From CAZLIC01 sp964559535 (GTDB lineage: Bacteria; Pseudomonadota; Alphaproteobacteria; Rhodobacterales; Rhodobacteraceae), in NCBI GenBank assembly GCA_964559535.1, contig CAZLIC010000008.1:23152-87151 (forward strand): a DNA stretch of 64,000 bases, in the 5' to 3' direction. Shown here in pieces: positions 16,967 to 25,533 of the stretch. The position numbers were made by a program, and so were the translations under genes. The stretch's first letter is position 1; the number at the start of each line of letters is the position of its first letter. Under the pieces are notes generated by a model that did not search any database, was not told the origin of the DNA, and saw only the letters and a list, made by a program, of their open reading frames with translations.

Positions 16967-17066
16967 TTTCCGCTAGCCGAACATAGGCGGCGGCGCGGTG
17001 GTGCGGAAGGGGCGGTGGACAGAGCGCGCCAGCCGGGGCAGAAGCAGGCGCGACACGGGGGCTGCG

Positions 17067-17414
17067 ATGCGTTGGATTCTGCGACTGTTCGTTCTGCTGG
17101 CCGCCGTTGCGGGCGTGGCCATGGCCACAAGGCCGGGGCCTGCAGCGTTTGACGCGATGCTGGACGCCGCCATCCGCGACCGCGTGGCCAACACGGATAT
17201 CGGCACGCAGGGCGAGGGGCTGCCTGCGCTGGCGCTGGCGGCCTGCAAGCTGCGCCCGACCGACTGCGTGGCGCTGGTGCGCGAGACGCTGGACGTTCGG
17301 TTCGAGCAGCGGCTGTTCTGGACGACGGCGCGGGTTCAGGGGCTGGGCGGGCGTTCGACAACCTGCCGGGGCGCCTTCACCCGGTTCACCTGCGACAGGC
17401 CGCTGACCGAATGA
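17067..17414 (+). CDS. Hypothetical small secreted or membrane-anchored protein
   Basis: 115 residues starting MRWILRLFVLLAAVAGVAMA, a signal peptide or anchor. The remainder is compact with four cysteines (ACKLRPTDC, TTCRGAF, FTCDRP), suggesting two disulfides. I do not recognise the family. An in-frame start at 16998 would add a basic segment before the hydrophobic stretch and is less likely. The stop overlaps the HAD hydrolase start (ATGA), so the two are cotranscribed. Confidence 0.65.
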   Translation: MRWILRLFVLLAAVAGVAMATRPGPAAFDAMLDAAIRDRVANTDIGTQGEGLPALALAACKLRPTDCVALVRETLDVRFEQRLFWTTARVQGLGGRSTTCRGAFTRFTCDRPLTE

Positions 17415-18049
17415 CCTTTGCCGCTGTTCTTTTCGACCTTGACGGAACGCTGATCGACACCGAGCGGCTGACCATTGCCGCGGCGGTGGATGCCTTTGCC
17501 GCGCAGGGCGTCGCGGTGGATATGGCGTTCCTGCACACGCTGATCGGCGTCGACGATGCCACCGGGGCGCGGCGGCTGACGGCCCGCTATCCGCAGATCG
17601 ACATCGCCGCCTTCGACGCCGACTGGACGACAGGGGCACGGCGGCGGCAGATGCAGGACGGCATTCCGCTGAAGCCCGGCGTGATCGAGCTTCTGGACCG
17701 GCTGACGCTGCCTGTGGCCGTTGTCACCTCGTCAACCCGTGAGGGCGCTGCGCGCAAGCTGGCGCTGACCGGCCTGGCGCCGCGCTTTGCCGTGGTGGTG
17801 AGCTATGACGACGTGACCCGGCCCAAGCCGGACGCGGAACCCTACCTGCAGGGTGCGCAGCGGCTGGGCGTGGACCCGGCGCACTGCCTGGTGTTCGAAG
17901 ACAGCGAGACCGGCGCGCGGGCGGGGACGGCAGCAGGCTGTTTCGTAGTGCAGGTGCCCGACATCCTGCCCACCCGCGGCGAACATGCCCGCGTCGTGGC
18001 GCCCAGCCTGCTGGAGGGCGCAAAGGCGGCCGGGTTGCCGGGCTTCTGA
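17411..18049 (+). CDS. HAD-superfamily phosphatase (beta-phosphoglucomutase-like subfamily)
   Basis: 212 residues. HAD motif I is DLDGTLIDTE (about 9-18), motif II is VVTSSTRE (about 101-108), the motif III lysine is in RPKPDAEPY (about 137-145) and motif IV is VFEDSETGARAG. The alpha-helical cap lies between motifs I and II. It should hydrolyse a small phosphorylated metabolite (sugar phosphate, phosphoglycolate or nucleotide); the substrate is unknown. It is translationally coupled to the preceding small secreted-protein gene. Confidence 0.88.
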   Translation: MTFAAVLFDLDGTLIDTERLTIAAAVDAFAAQGVAVDMAFLHTLIGVDDATGARRLTARYPQIDIAAFDADWTTGARRRQMQDGIPLKPGVIELLDRLTLPVAVVTSSTREGAARKLALTGLAPRFAVVVSYDDVTRPKPDAEPYLQGAQRLGVDPAHCLVFEDSETGARAGTAAGCFVVQVPDILPTRGEHARVVAPSLLEGAKAAGLPGF

Positions 18050-18063
18050 CCGCGGCGGCGCGG

Positions 18064-18675
18064 TCAGGCCGGTTGCATCATCGCTGCGTCAGCCGCCATG
18101 GCCCGCTTCCGGGCCGGGCGCGCCATGCAGCGGTCCACCCAGCCTGCAATCAGCGGATCGGCCGGTGTGGCCTCGCGGAACCAGGCATAGGGCGAATGCA
18201 GCAGGATGTCGGCGGCGCTGAACCGGTCGCCCAGCAACCACGGCCCCTTGCGCAGTGCCGCCTGCAGCCGCGCCTCGACCTCGGCCGGGCCGCGGATGCT
18301 GGCGGTGAGGTAGGGGTGGCTGACCCCGGCTGCCGCGCAGACCAGAACCGGCTCCATCACGCTGCCGTACCATGTCATCCACGACAGGTATTCTCCCCAG
18401 CGCGATGTGCCGGGCGCGGGGGCCAGCCCGGCCTGCGGGAACAGCGAGGTCAGGTACATCATGATGGCCCCGCTTTCGGTCATCAGCACGCCGTCATGCA
18501 GCAACGCGGGCGCCTTGCCCTCGGGGTGGGGGTTGGCCGCATCGCGGGCGCCGCTGCCGTCGTGGCGGCGGATGTTCACGTGGTGCAGGGCAACCCTGTC
18601 GGTCATGCCCATTTCTTCAAGCAGGGTCAGGATACGGGTCGACCGCGATTGCGGCGCATGGAACAGGGTCAGCAT
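18064..18675 (-). CDS. Glutathione S-transferase family protein
   Basis: 203 residues. The thioredoxin-like N-domain begins MLTLFHAPQSRSTRILTLLE, and Ser10/Ser12 stand near the usual catalytic Tyr/Ser/Cys. The cis-proline/SNAIL-like region is ALLHDGVLMTESGAIMMYL (about 56-74), followed by an alpha-helical C-domain. An AAGGAGA ribosome-binding site precedes the start. The gene is divergent from a WYL regulator whose promoter region carries a tandem CCTGTCA operator, so the regulator probably controls it. The substrate is unknown. Confidence 0.87.
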   Translation of the reverse strand: MLTLFHAPQSRSTRILTLLEEMGMTDRVALHHVNIRRHDGSGARDAANPHPEGKAPALLHDGVLMTESGAIMMYLTSLFPQAGLAPAPGTSRWGEYLSWMTWYGSVMEPVLVCAAAGVSHPYLTASIRGPAEVEARLQAALRKGPWLLGDRFSAADILLHSPYAWFREATPADPLIAGWVDRCMARPARKRAMAADAAMMQPA

Positions 18676-18722
18676 CGGATTCTCCTTGGGGTGCGGCGAT
18701 GCGGCTGGTATGGCGCGGGTAT

Positions 18723-18739
18723 CCTGTCAGAACCTGTCA
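18723..18739 (+). promoter_or_regulatory. Tandem CCTGTCA operator of the GST/WYL pair
   Basis: Two direct copies of CCTGTCA, start to start 10 bp apart, preceded by TAT, lie directly before the regulator ATG. The same arrangement (TATCCTGWCA-N3-CCTGTCA) recurs at 39877-39893 before the other WYL regulator. One helical turn of spacing fits binding of two HTH units on one DNA face. The role is inferred. Confidence 0.6.
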
Positions 18740-18745
18740 GCAGCC

Positions 18746-19456
18746 ATGGCCCGCGCCGACCGCCTGCTTCGCACGCTTGACACGCTGCGGCGCCTGCCGC
18801 AGCCGGTGACGGCCATGCGTTTGGCGCAAGAGATGGAGGTGTCGCCGCGCACGCTGTACCGCGACATCGCGGCGTTGCGCGCGGCAGGCGCGCGGATCGA
18901 GGGCGAGGCGGGGTATGGCTACACGCTGGCCGAAGACCCGGCGCTGCCCCCGCAGATGTTCTCGCGGCTTGAGGTCGAGGCACTGGTGCTGGGGCTGGGC
19001 GAGGTGCGGCTGACAGGCGACCCCGACCTGGCGCGGGCGGCCGAGGCGGCGCTGGCGAAGATCACCGCGACATTGCCCGAACGGGTGCAGCGGCAGGCAG
19101 TGAACGCGGTCAGCCAGGTGTACCGCTATGCGCCGCGCCTGCCTGCGCCGCCGCATGTGGCCGCGTTGCGGGCGGCAATGTGGGACGAACGTGCGGTGGA
19201 CATCCGCTATGTTGACCGCGGCGGGGTGGTGACGTTGCGGCGGATTTGGCCGCTTTCGGTGGTGTATCTGGACCAGACGCTGCTGTGCCTGGCCTGGTGC
19301 TGCCTGCGGCAGGGGTTCCGGCGGTTCCATGTGGCCATGATCGACACGCTGGTCGACAGCGGCGAAAGCTTCCGCCCGCGCCGCGTGGCCCTGCTGCGCG
19401 ACATGTTGCGCGAGATGCGCGAGGGGCGTGAAACTCGCGCAGGGGTGGCACCGTAG
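18746..19456 (+). CDS. YafY-type HTH-WYL transcriptional regulator
   Basis: 236 residues. The N-terminal HTH_11 domain is at about 1-60 (MARADRLLRTLDTLRRLP, then SPRTLYRDIAALRAAGA). The C-terminal WYL ligand-sensing domain is at about 130-215 (AVDIRYVDR, ending in a C-terminal Arg-rich tail). Such regulators commonly act on a divergent neighbour, here the glutathione S-transferase gene. The two CCTGTCA repeats end six bases before the ATG, which suggests autorepression. Confidence 0.9.
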   Translation: MARADRLLRTLDTLRRLPQPVTAMRLAQEMEVSPRTLYRDIAALRAAGARIEGEAGYGYTLAEDPALPPQMFSRLEVEALVLGLGEVRLTGDPDLARAAEAALAKITATLPERVQRQAVNAVSQVYRYAPRLPAPPHVAALRAAMWDERAVDIRYVDRGGVVTLRRIWPLSVVYLDQTLLCLAWCCLRQGFRRFHVAMIDTLVDSGESFRPRRVALLRDMLREMREGRETRAGVAP

Positions 19457-19483
19457 CATCGGGCAGGCAAGGGGAGGCCCGTC

Positions 19484-20002
19484 ATGCGCGCCAACACATT
19501 CCGCATCGTCACCGAATGGCGCATTGCCGCGCCCGCGGCCCAGGTTGCCGCCGTGCTGGCCGACGCGCCGTCGTTCCCGCGATGGTGGGGCAAGGTGTAT
19601 CTGTCGGCCGAGCTGCTGGCCCCCGGCGGGCGCGACCGCATCGGGCGGCGGGTGGCCGTGCATTCGCGCGGCTGGCTGCCCTACACGATCCGCTGGGTGG
19701 GCGAACTGGTGGCGGCCGACCTGCCGTGGTCGTGGGAGATCCGCGCCACGGGCGACCTGAACGGGCGGGGGGTGTGGCGGCTGACGCCCGAGGGCACGGC
19801 GACGCGGGTGGTCTACGACTGGGCGGTAACGGCCGACCGGCCGCTGTTGCGGTGGCTGTCGCCGGTGCTGGCGCCGGTGTTTGCCTGGAACCACCGCTGG
19901 GCGATGGCGCAGGGTGCGGCGGCGCTGCCGGGCGAGATTGCGCGGCGGCGGTCTGCGGCGGAGAGCGGCGGGGGCTTCACACCCGCCGCCATCGGTTCTT
20001 GA
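19484..20002 (+). CDS. SRPBCC-family (polyketide cyclase-like) protein
   Basis: 172 residues with a START/SRPBCC helix-grip fold. It opens FRIVTEWRIAAPAAQVAAVL (about 5-24), with the typical FPRWWGKVYL and WEIRATGDLNGRGVWRL segments. A GGGAGG ribosome-binding site is present. These proteins bind hydrophobic ligands or act as cyclases; no substrate can be inferred. It lies 27 bp after the WYL regulator on the same strand, possibly cotranscribed. Confidence 0.82.
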   Translation: MRANTFRIVTEWRIAAPAAQVAAVLADAPSFPRWWGKVYLSAELLAPGGRDRIGRRVAVHSRGWLPYTIRWVGELVAADLPWSWEIRATGDLNGRGVWRLTPEGTATRVVYDWAVTADRPLLRWLSPVLAPVFAWNHRWAMAQGAAALPGEIARRRSAAESGGGFTPAAIGS

Positions 20003-20100
20003 ACCGGTGGCAAACCGATGGCAGCCCGCCGTGAGGTACTTCCGCAAAGATGAGAACAGGGGGAGTTCTTCTGGTCAGATGGGGCGAATCGGACTAGAAT

Positions 20101-20115
20101 GTTCCTTCTTTGTTC
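20101..20115 (+). promoter_or_regulatory. LexA (SOS) box GTTC-N7-GTTC of dnaE2
   Basis: GTTC at 20101-20104 and GTTC at 20112-20115 with seven bases between match the alphaproteobacterial LexA box exactly. A TAGAAT hexamer ending at 20100 is a plausible -10 element, so LexA would block the promoter. The box lies 11 bp before the dnaE2 ATG. Confidence 0.8.
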
Positions 20116-20126
20116 ATGACTGTCCC

Positions 20127-22997
20127 ATGCCCTTCGCCGAGCTCTCTGCCACCACCAACTTCACCTTCCTGACCGGCGCCTCGCATCCCGAGGAGATGAT
20201 GCGCCGGGCGGGGGCGCTTGGGCTGGCGGCACTGGCGGTGGCCGATGAGAACAGCGTGGCAGGCATCGTGCGGGCGCATGTGGCCGCGCGCGAGATTGCG
20301 CGCGAGGGGGGCGTGGCGCCGCGGCTGATCCCGGCGGCGCGGGTGGTCATGCGCGAAGGGGTGGCGGCGACGGCACTGCCTTTGGACCGCGCGGGGTGGG
20401 GGCGGCTGTGCCGCCTCTTGACCCTGGGCCGGACGCGGGCGGTGAAGGGGCAATGCGACATCGGGCTGGACGATGTGCTGGCCTGGGGCGAAGGGATCGC
20501 CTGGCTGCTGCACCCGCCCGAACCCATGGCGACGGCTGCGCCAGAGCCCGGGGTGACCGGCGGCGCGGGCGGATGGATGACGCTGGCCGCACGGCTGACG
20601 CGCCGCCTGGACTGCGCGCTGGCCCTGGCGCCCCGCTATGACGGGCAGGATGCCGCGCGGTTTTCCCGGCTGGCACGGATGGCCGGGCGGCTGGGCATTT
20701 TCACCATCGCCACGGCCGCGCCCATGATGCACAGCGCGGCCCGCCGCCGCCTGGCCGATGTGCTGTGCGCGATCCGCCACGGGGTGCGGGTGGAACAGCT
20801 GGGTCGCCGCGCCCTGCCGCACGCCGAGTTCCGCCTGCGCGGCGAGGCCGAGATGCGCCGCCTGATGGGCGCCCATGCCGGGGCGGTGGACCGTGCCATG
20901 GCCCTGGCTGATCGCTGCCGGTTCTCGCTGGACGAGCTGCGCTACGAGTACCCCTCCGAGGTGACGGGGGGCGAAACGGCGGCGGACCGGCTGGCGCGGC
21001 TGGCGCGCGCGGGGCTGGGCTGGCGCTACCCCGAGGGCGCGCCGCCCAAGGTGGTGGCGCAGATGGACCACGAACTGGCCCTGATCGGCCGCCTGAAGTA
21101 CGAGCCCTATTTCCTGACCGTGCACGACATCGTGGCCTTCGCCCGGCAACGCGGCATCCTGTGCCAAGGGCGGGGCAGCGCGGCCAATTCGGTGGTCTGC
21201 TACGCGCTGGGCGTCACCTCGGTGTCGCCCGAGATCGGCACGATGGTGTTCGAGCGTTTTGTCAGCGAGGCGCGCAACGAACCGCCCGACATCGACGTCG
21301 ATTTCGAGCACGAGCGGCGCGAGGAGGTGATCCAGCACATCTACGAACGCTATGGCCGCCACCGCGCGGGGCTGTGCGCCACGGTGATCCATTACCGCGG
21401 CAAGCGCGCGGTGCGCGAGGTGGGCCGCGCCATGGGGCTGACCGAGGACACGGTGGCGGCGCTGTCGTCGCAGATCTGGGGCTGGGGCGGGCCGGGGCAG
21501 ATTGTCGAGGCGCGCCTGCGCGAGATCGGGCTTGACCCGGCCGACCCCCGCCTGCGCCAGACGCTTTCGCTCATCGACGAGATCCAGGGCTTCCCCCGCC
21601 ACCTGTCGCAGCATGTGGGCGGCTTCATCGTCACCGAGGGGCGGCTGGACGAGCTTTGCCCGGTGGAAAATGCCACGATGGAGGACCGCACCGTCATCCC
21701 CTGGGACAAGGACGACATCGACGCGCTGAAGATCCTGAAGGTGGATATCCTGGCGCTGGGCATGCTGTCATGCATCCGCAAGGCCTTTGACCTGCTGGCC
21801 CGGCACCACCACACCGACTGGACGCTGGCCACCCTGCCCGCCGAGGACCCCGCCGTCTATGACATGCTGTGCGCGGCCGACAGCCTGGGCGTGTTCCAGG
21901 TGGAAAGCCGCGCGCAGATGAATTTCCTGCCGCGGATGAAGCCGCGCAAGTTCTATGACCTTGTCATCCAGGTGGCGATCATCCGCCCCGGCCCCATTCA
22001 GGGCGACATGGTGCACCCCTTCCTGCGCCGCCGGAACGGGCAGGAGAAGGTCAGCTTTCCCTCGGACGACCTGGGTGCGGTGCTGGGCAAGACGCTGGGG
22101 GTGCCGCTGTTTCAGGAACAGGCGATGCAGATCGCCATCGTGGGCGCAGGGTTTTCGCCCGAGGAGGCCGACCGCCTGCGCCGGTCGCTGGCGACGTTCA
22201 AGAAGCACGGCAATGTCAGCGAATTCCGCGACCGGTTCATGGAGGGGATGGCCCGGAACGGCCACGACGCCGATTTCGCCGCGCGCTGCTTTGCCCAGAT
22301 CGAGGGGTTCGGCAGCTACGGCTTTCCCGAAAGCCATGCCGCCAGTTTCGCGCTGCTGGTCTACGCCAGCGCCTGGATCAAGCACCACCACCCCGGCATC
22401 TTCGCCTGCGCCCTGCTGAATTCGCAGCCCATGGGGTTCTATGCCCCCGCCCAGATCGTGCGAGATGCCCGCGAACATGGCGTCACCGTGCTGCCGCCCT
22501 GCATCAACCGCAGCCACTGGGACAACGTGATGGAGCCGCTGCCGGATGGTCAGCTGGCGCTGCGGCTGGGGTTCCGGCAGATCAAGGGCGTGCCCGAGGA
22601 GGCGGCGCTGTGGATCGGGGCTGCACGCGGCAACGGCTACCCGGCGCTGCGCGACGTGTGGCGGCGCGCAGGCGTGGCGCCTGCGGTGCTGGCGCGGCTG
22701 GCCGAGGCCGACTGTTTCGCGTCGCTGGGCGTGGCACGGCGCGACGCACTGTGGGAGGCGCGCGGGCTGGAAGGACCGGCGCCGCTGCCGCTGTTCGCGG
22801 GGATGGATGGCGAAGGCGAAGAACCCGCGGTCCAGCTGGCCCCGATGACCGAGGGCGAGGCGGTGGTGGAGGATTACGTGTCCATGCGCCTGACGCTGCG
22901 CGCGCACCCCGTGTCGTTCCTGCGCCCGCTGCTGACGCCCGGCCCCCAAGCGGAAAGACCCCGCCCTCGGCCTTCGCGCGGGCTTGCGCCCGCTTGA
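20127..22997 (+). CDS. dnaE2: Error-prone DNA polymerase DnaE2 (ImuC), C-terminally truncated
   Basis: 956 residues. The PHP domain opens MPFAELSATTNFTFLTGASH. The polymerase active site contains NEPPDIDVDFEHERREEVIQ (about residues 384-403), and QHVGGFIVTEGRL plus the finger and helix-hairpin-helix regions are intact. Intact DnaE2 proteins run about 1050-1150 residues and end in an OB-fold (tRNA_anti) domain after HPVSFLRP. Here the frame leaves the family right after that point and ends with residues encoded by a GC-rich palindromic repeat (22958-23025). The OB domain is missing, and I find no remnant downstream. An SOS box precedes the start. No imuA or imuB lies alongside. The polymerase core may still be active. 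Confidence 0.92.
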   Translation: MPFAELSATTNFTFLTGASHPEEMMRRAGALGLAALAVADENSVAGIVRAHVAAREIAREGGVAPRLIPAARVVMREGVAATALPLDRAGWGRLCRLLTLGRTRAVKGQCDIGLDDVLAWGEGIAWLLHPPEPMATAAPEPGVTGGAGGWMTLAARLTRRLDCALALAPRYDGQDAARFSRLARMAGRLGIFTIATAAPMMHSAARRRLADVLCAIRHGVRVEQLGRRALPHAEFRLRGEAEMRRLMGAHAGAVDRAMALADRCRFSLDELRYEYPSEVTGGETAADRLARLARAGLGWRYPEGAPPKVVAQMDHELALIGRLKYEPYFLTVHDIVAFARQRGILCQGRGSAANSVVCYALGVTSVSPEIGTMVFERFVSEARNEPPDIDVDFEHERREEVIQHIYERYGRHRAGLCATVIHYRGKRAVREVGRAMGLTEDTVAALSSQIWGWGGPGQIVEARLREIGLDPADPRLRQTLSLIDEIQGFPRHLSQHVGGFIVTEGRLDELCPVENATMEDRTVIPWDKDDIDALKILKVDILALGMLSCIRKAFDLLARHHHTDWTLATLPAEDPAVYDMLCAADSLGVFQVESRAQMNFLPRMKPRKFYDLVIQVAIIRPGPIQGDMVHPFLRRRNGQEKVSFPSDDLGAVLGKTLGVPLFQEQAMQIAIVGAGFSPEEADRLRRSLATFKKHGNVSEFRDRFMEGMARNGHDADFAARCFAQIEGFGSYGFPESHAASFALLVYASAWIKHHHPGIFACALLNSQPMGFYAPAQIVRDAREHGVTVLPPCINRSHWDNVMEPLPDGQLALRLGFRQIKGVPEEAALWIGAARGNGYPALRDVWRRAGVAPAVLARLAEADCFASLGVARRDALWEARGLEGPAPLPLFAGMDGEGEEPAVQLAPMTEGEAVVEDYVSMRLTLRAHPVSFLRPLLTPGPQAERPRPRPSRGLAPA

Positions 22998-23025
22998 AGG
23001 CCTGCGGCGCGGCCCAGCCCGGGGG
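22958..23025 (-). repeat. REP-like palindromic element, copy 1 (inverted)
   Basis: This 68-bp GC-rich element, read on the minus strand, contains a CCGCGCCGCAGG core, CTTCAAG, a hairpin GCGGGC-gcaa-GCCCGC and a terminal CCGAGGGCGGGGT. Copy 2 (23248-23315) matches it in the opposite orientation. Copy 1 overlaps the last 13 codons of dnaE2. Confidence 0.75.
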
Positions 23026-23247
23026 ACAAACCTCCCGGCTCCCAGGGCTCCCCTTTGCACCCCGCACCCGGCCCGGCCCGCCCGAAGGGCGCTGATGCGC
23101 GCGGCGTTGTCCTGCGGCCCCGGCCCCGGGGACGACCATCGTGTTCGCCATCAGTGCAAGAACCGATGGTTGTCGGGCAGCGCCCCGGGGCATGCAGCAT
23201 GCGCTGCCGCCGACATCACAGCGCAGCCGGGGGGTCCGGGGGGCTTG
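23026..23247. other. Non-coding spacer between the two REP-like copies
   Basis: GC-rich sequence without a credible gene, enclosed by the inverted repeat copies. It continues to 23453 after copy 2, where only the promoter region of the following operon (ribosome-binding site GGAGG just before 23454) is expected. Confidence 0.5.
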
Positions 23248-23315
23248 CCCCCCGGCCGGGCCGCGCCGCAGGGCTTCAAGGCGGCGCCAGCCGCCGCGAA
23301 GACCGAGGGCGGGGT
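23248..23315 (+). repeat. REP-like palindromic element, copy 2
   Basis: This copy matches the reverse complement of 22958-23025 across the core and ends (CCGCGCCGCAGG, CTTCAAG, CCGAGGGCGGGGT). Its hairpin is GGCGGC-gcca-GCCGCC instead of GCGGGC-gcaa-GCCCGC: both arms changed together so that pairing is kept. A second hairpin, GGGGGG-ctt-GCCCCCC, flanks its left end. Confidence 0.75.
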
Positions 23316-23453
23316 GCATGGTCGCCACCGGGGTGATGCGGGTTCGCGACGCGGTTGGCGCTATCCTGTCGCGGCTGGCGCCGCAGCGGCGGGGCGGGGC
23401 GGTAGGCTGACATCCGAATCGCCCAAACCATCGCTCCTCCGGAGGTCTGCACG

Positions 23454-25430
23454 ATGACCGCCTTCCCCCGCCTGTCGCAGCCCCTTGCCCTGCGCGGCCA
23501 TACCTTGCGGAACCGCATCGTGTTCGGCGCGCATACCGCGAACATGAGCGAGAACGGCCTGCCGGGGCGGCAGTACGGTGCCTACCTTCTGGAACGCGCG
23601 CTGGGCGGCGCGGCGATGATCGTGGCGGAACCCATGCCAGTGCACCGCACGGGCGTGCTGACACGCGGCAATTACCGGCATGCGACCGACGACGTGATCG
23701 CGCCGTTCCGTGCCATCACCGAGCCGGTGAAGGACGCGGGCGCGGTGCTTCTGCAGCAGCTTTACCACATCGGCGCGCATGGCGATTCCGACCTCAGTTT
23801 CACACCGCACTGGTCGCCGTCGGGGCACGCGAGCTATCACGACAGCGATGGCAGCCACCGCATGACCAGGGCCGAGATCGAGGAGCTGATCGCGGCGCAT
23901 GTGGCCGCAGCCGTCCGGTCGCAGAAGGGCGGATTCCAGGGGGTCGAGGTCTGGGCAGCCTATCATTCACTGCTCGACCAGTTCTGGACGCCGTGGTCGA
24001 ACACGCGTGACGACGAGTGGGGCGGAAGCCTGGAGAACCGCACACGGTTCTCGCGGCGGATCGTCGAGGGCATCCGCCGGGCCTGCGGACCGGATTTCGT
24101 GATCGGCCTCGCGGTCAGCACCTCGGATGCCTACGACGTGCTCTTGTCGACGGAATCCCTGTGCGAGATCGTGGCGCTGCACGATGCCACGGGTGACATC
24201 GACTATGTCACCTGCGGCCATGGCGGCTACATGGATTTCGAGCGGCTGATGCCGACCTTCCTGTTTGGCGAAAAGCTGACGGCGCCGGTGACGGCGGAAC
24301 TGAAGAAGGCCGTGCGGCATGCGGTGGTCACCTCGGAGGCGCATGTGCGCACGCCCGAGAATGCCGAGAGCATCCTGCGTGAAGGGGCGGCCGATCTGGT
24401 GAGCATCGTGCGCGGGCAGATCGCCGACCCGCATCTGGCGCGCATGGCAACCGAAGGGCGGGCCGAGGACATCCGCGGCTGCATCAGCTGCAACCAGATG
24501 TGCTGGGGGCGGCGGTCGCGGGACTACTGGATTTCCTGCCTCATCAACCCTTCCGCGGGGCGCGAATGGGAGTGGGGTGGCGATCGGTTCACACTCGCCG
24601 CCGTACCGAAGGATGTGCTGGTAGTGGGCGCGGGTCCTGCCGGGTGCGAGGCGGCGCGGGTGGCGGCCGAACGCGGGCACCGGGTGCGGCTGGTGGAAGC
24701 GCTGCCGGTGATCGGGGGGCAGTTCCGGCTGGCAGGGGAGCAACCCCGCAGGGCCCAAATCCTGGATCTGTTCGGCTGGTACGAGCGGCAGTTCGCGAAA
24801 CTGGGCGTGACGGTTGAGCTGAACAGCTTTGTCGACCCCGACATGCTGGGAGGTGACCCGGCCGACACCATCATCCTTGCCGCCGGGTCGTTGCCCGACC
24901 CCGATGCGCGGCAGCGCTGGCTGCCTTCGGCCGCCCGCCTGCCGGGGCTACACCACGGCGGCGTCTGGTCGCCCGAAGAGGTGATGCGGCGCGAGGCGCG
25001 CATTACCGGCGACGTGGTGCTGTATGACGAGGGCGGCAACTGGCGCGGCATCGGCACGGCCTGGGCGCTGGCCGAGCGTGGGCTCAAGGTGACGCTGCTG
25101 ACCCCGGCCCCCTATGTGGGGCATGAGATTGCCCGCACCTCGGCCGATGGCCCGGCGCGGCAGCGTCTGGCGCGGCTGGGGGTGCGGATGCTGACCGAGC
25201 ACCGCGTGCTGGCCTGGCACGGCAACGGCGCGACCCTGCAGTCGATGCTGACCGGCGCCGAGGAAACCGTCCCCGCCTCGGCCCTGGTGATGTCCACCAC
25301 GAACATCGCCTTCGACCCCTTTCCAGAGGCGATCCCCGGCAAGACCCTGCTCCGCATCGGCGATTGCGCGGCGCCGCGGCAGGCGCCCTATGCCTTCCAC
25401 GAAGGCCGCAGGGTGGCGTTGGCGCTCTGA
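23454..25430 (+). CDS. NADH:flavin oxidoreductase/FeS protein, probable methylated-amine demethylase (StcD/DgcA-like)
   Basis: 658 residues. The N-terminal Old-Yellow-Enzyme-like TIM barrel (about 1-330) binds FMN. A 4Fe-4S cluster is ligated by Cys343, Cys346, Cys350 and Cys362 (GCISCNQMC and onward). A C-terminal FAD/NAD Rossmann part follows, with VVGAGPAG near 390. This architecture is that of trimethylamine-dehydrogenase relatives such as N-methylproline demethylase StcD and dimethylglycine demethylase DgcA. The next genes are a Rieske oxygenase and a flavin monooxygenase, supporting stepwise N-demethylation of a betaine. The precise substrate is inferred. Confidence 0.82.
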   Translation: MTAFPRLSQPLALRGHTLRNRIVFGAHTANMSENGLPGRQYGAYLLERALGGAAMIVAEPMPVHRTGVLTRGNYRHATDDVIAPFRAITEPVKDAGAVLLQQLYHIGAHGDSDLSFTPHWSPSGHASYHDSDGSHRMTRAEIEELIAAHVAAAVRSQKGGFQGVEVWAAYHSLLDQFWTPWSNTRDDEWGGSLENRTRFSRRIVEGIRRACGPDFVIGLAVSTSDAYDVLLSTESLCEIVALHDATGDIDYVTCGHGGYMDFERLMPTFLFGEKLTAPVTAELKKAVRHAVVTSEAHVRTPENAESILREGAADLVSIVRGQIADPHLARMATEGRAEDIRGCISCNQMCWGRRSRDYWISCLINPSAGREWEWGGDRFTLAAVPKDVLVVGAGPAGCEAARVAAERGHRVRLVEALPVIGGQFRLAGEQPRRAQILDLFGWYERQFAKLGVTVELNSFVDPDMLGGDPADTIILAAGSLPDPDARQRWLPSAARLPGLHHGGVWSPEEVMRREARITGDVVLYDEGGNWRGIGTAWALAERGLKVTLLTPAPYVGHEIARTSADGPARQRLARLGVRMLTEHRVLAWHGNGATLQSMLTGAEETVPASALVMSTTNIAFDPFPEAIPGKTLLRIGDCAAPRQAPYAFHEGRRVALAL

Positions 25431-25533
25431 GTGCAGATGAGGAATCTCCGAACCCGTGCTGCGGGAGTTTGTGCTTTCCTGCAAATCAGCGATGCCGCAG
25501 GATGCACCTGCCCCCCCATAGCGGAGCGTGCCC

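Noticed and set aside
20094..23060. Long minus-strand open frames opposite dnaE2
   Set aside because: Shadows of the DnaE2 frame: Arg/His/Pro-rich with no family resemblance.
23316..23453. Remnant of the dnaE2 OB domain after the repeats
   Set aside because: All three plus frames were read; none shows an OB-fold-like strand pattern or the expected GLVLVRQRP-type sequence.
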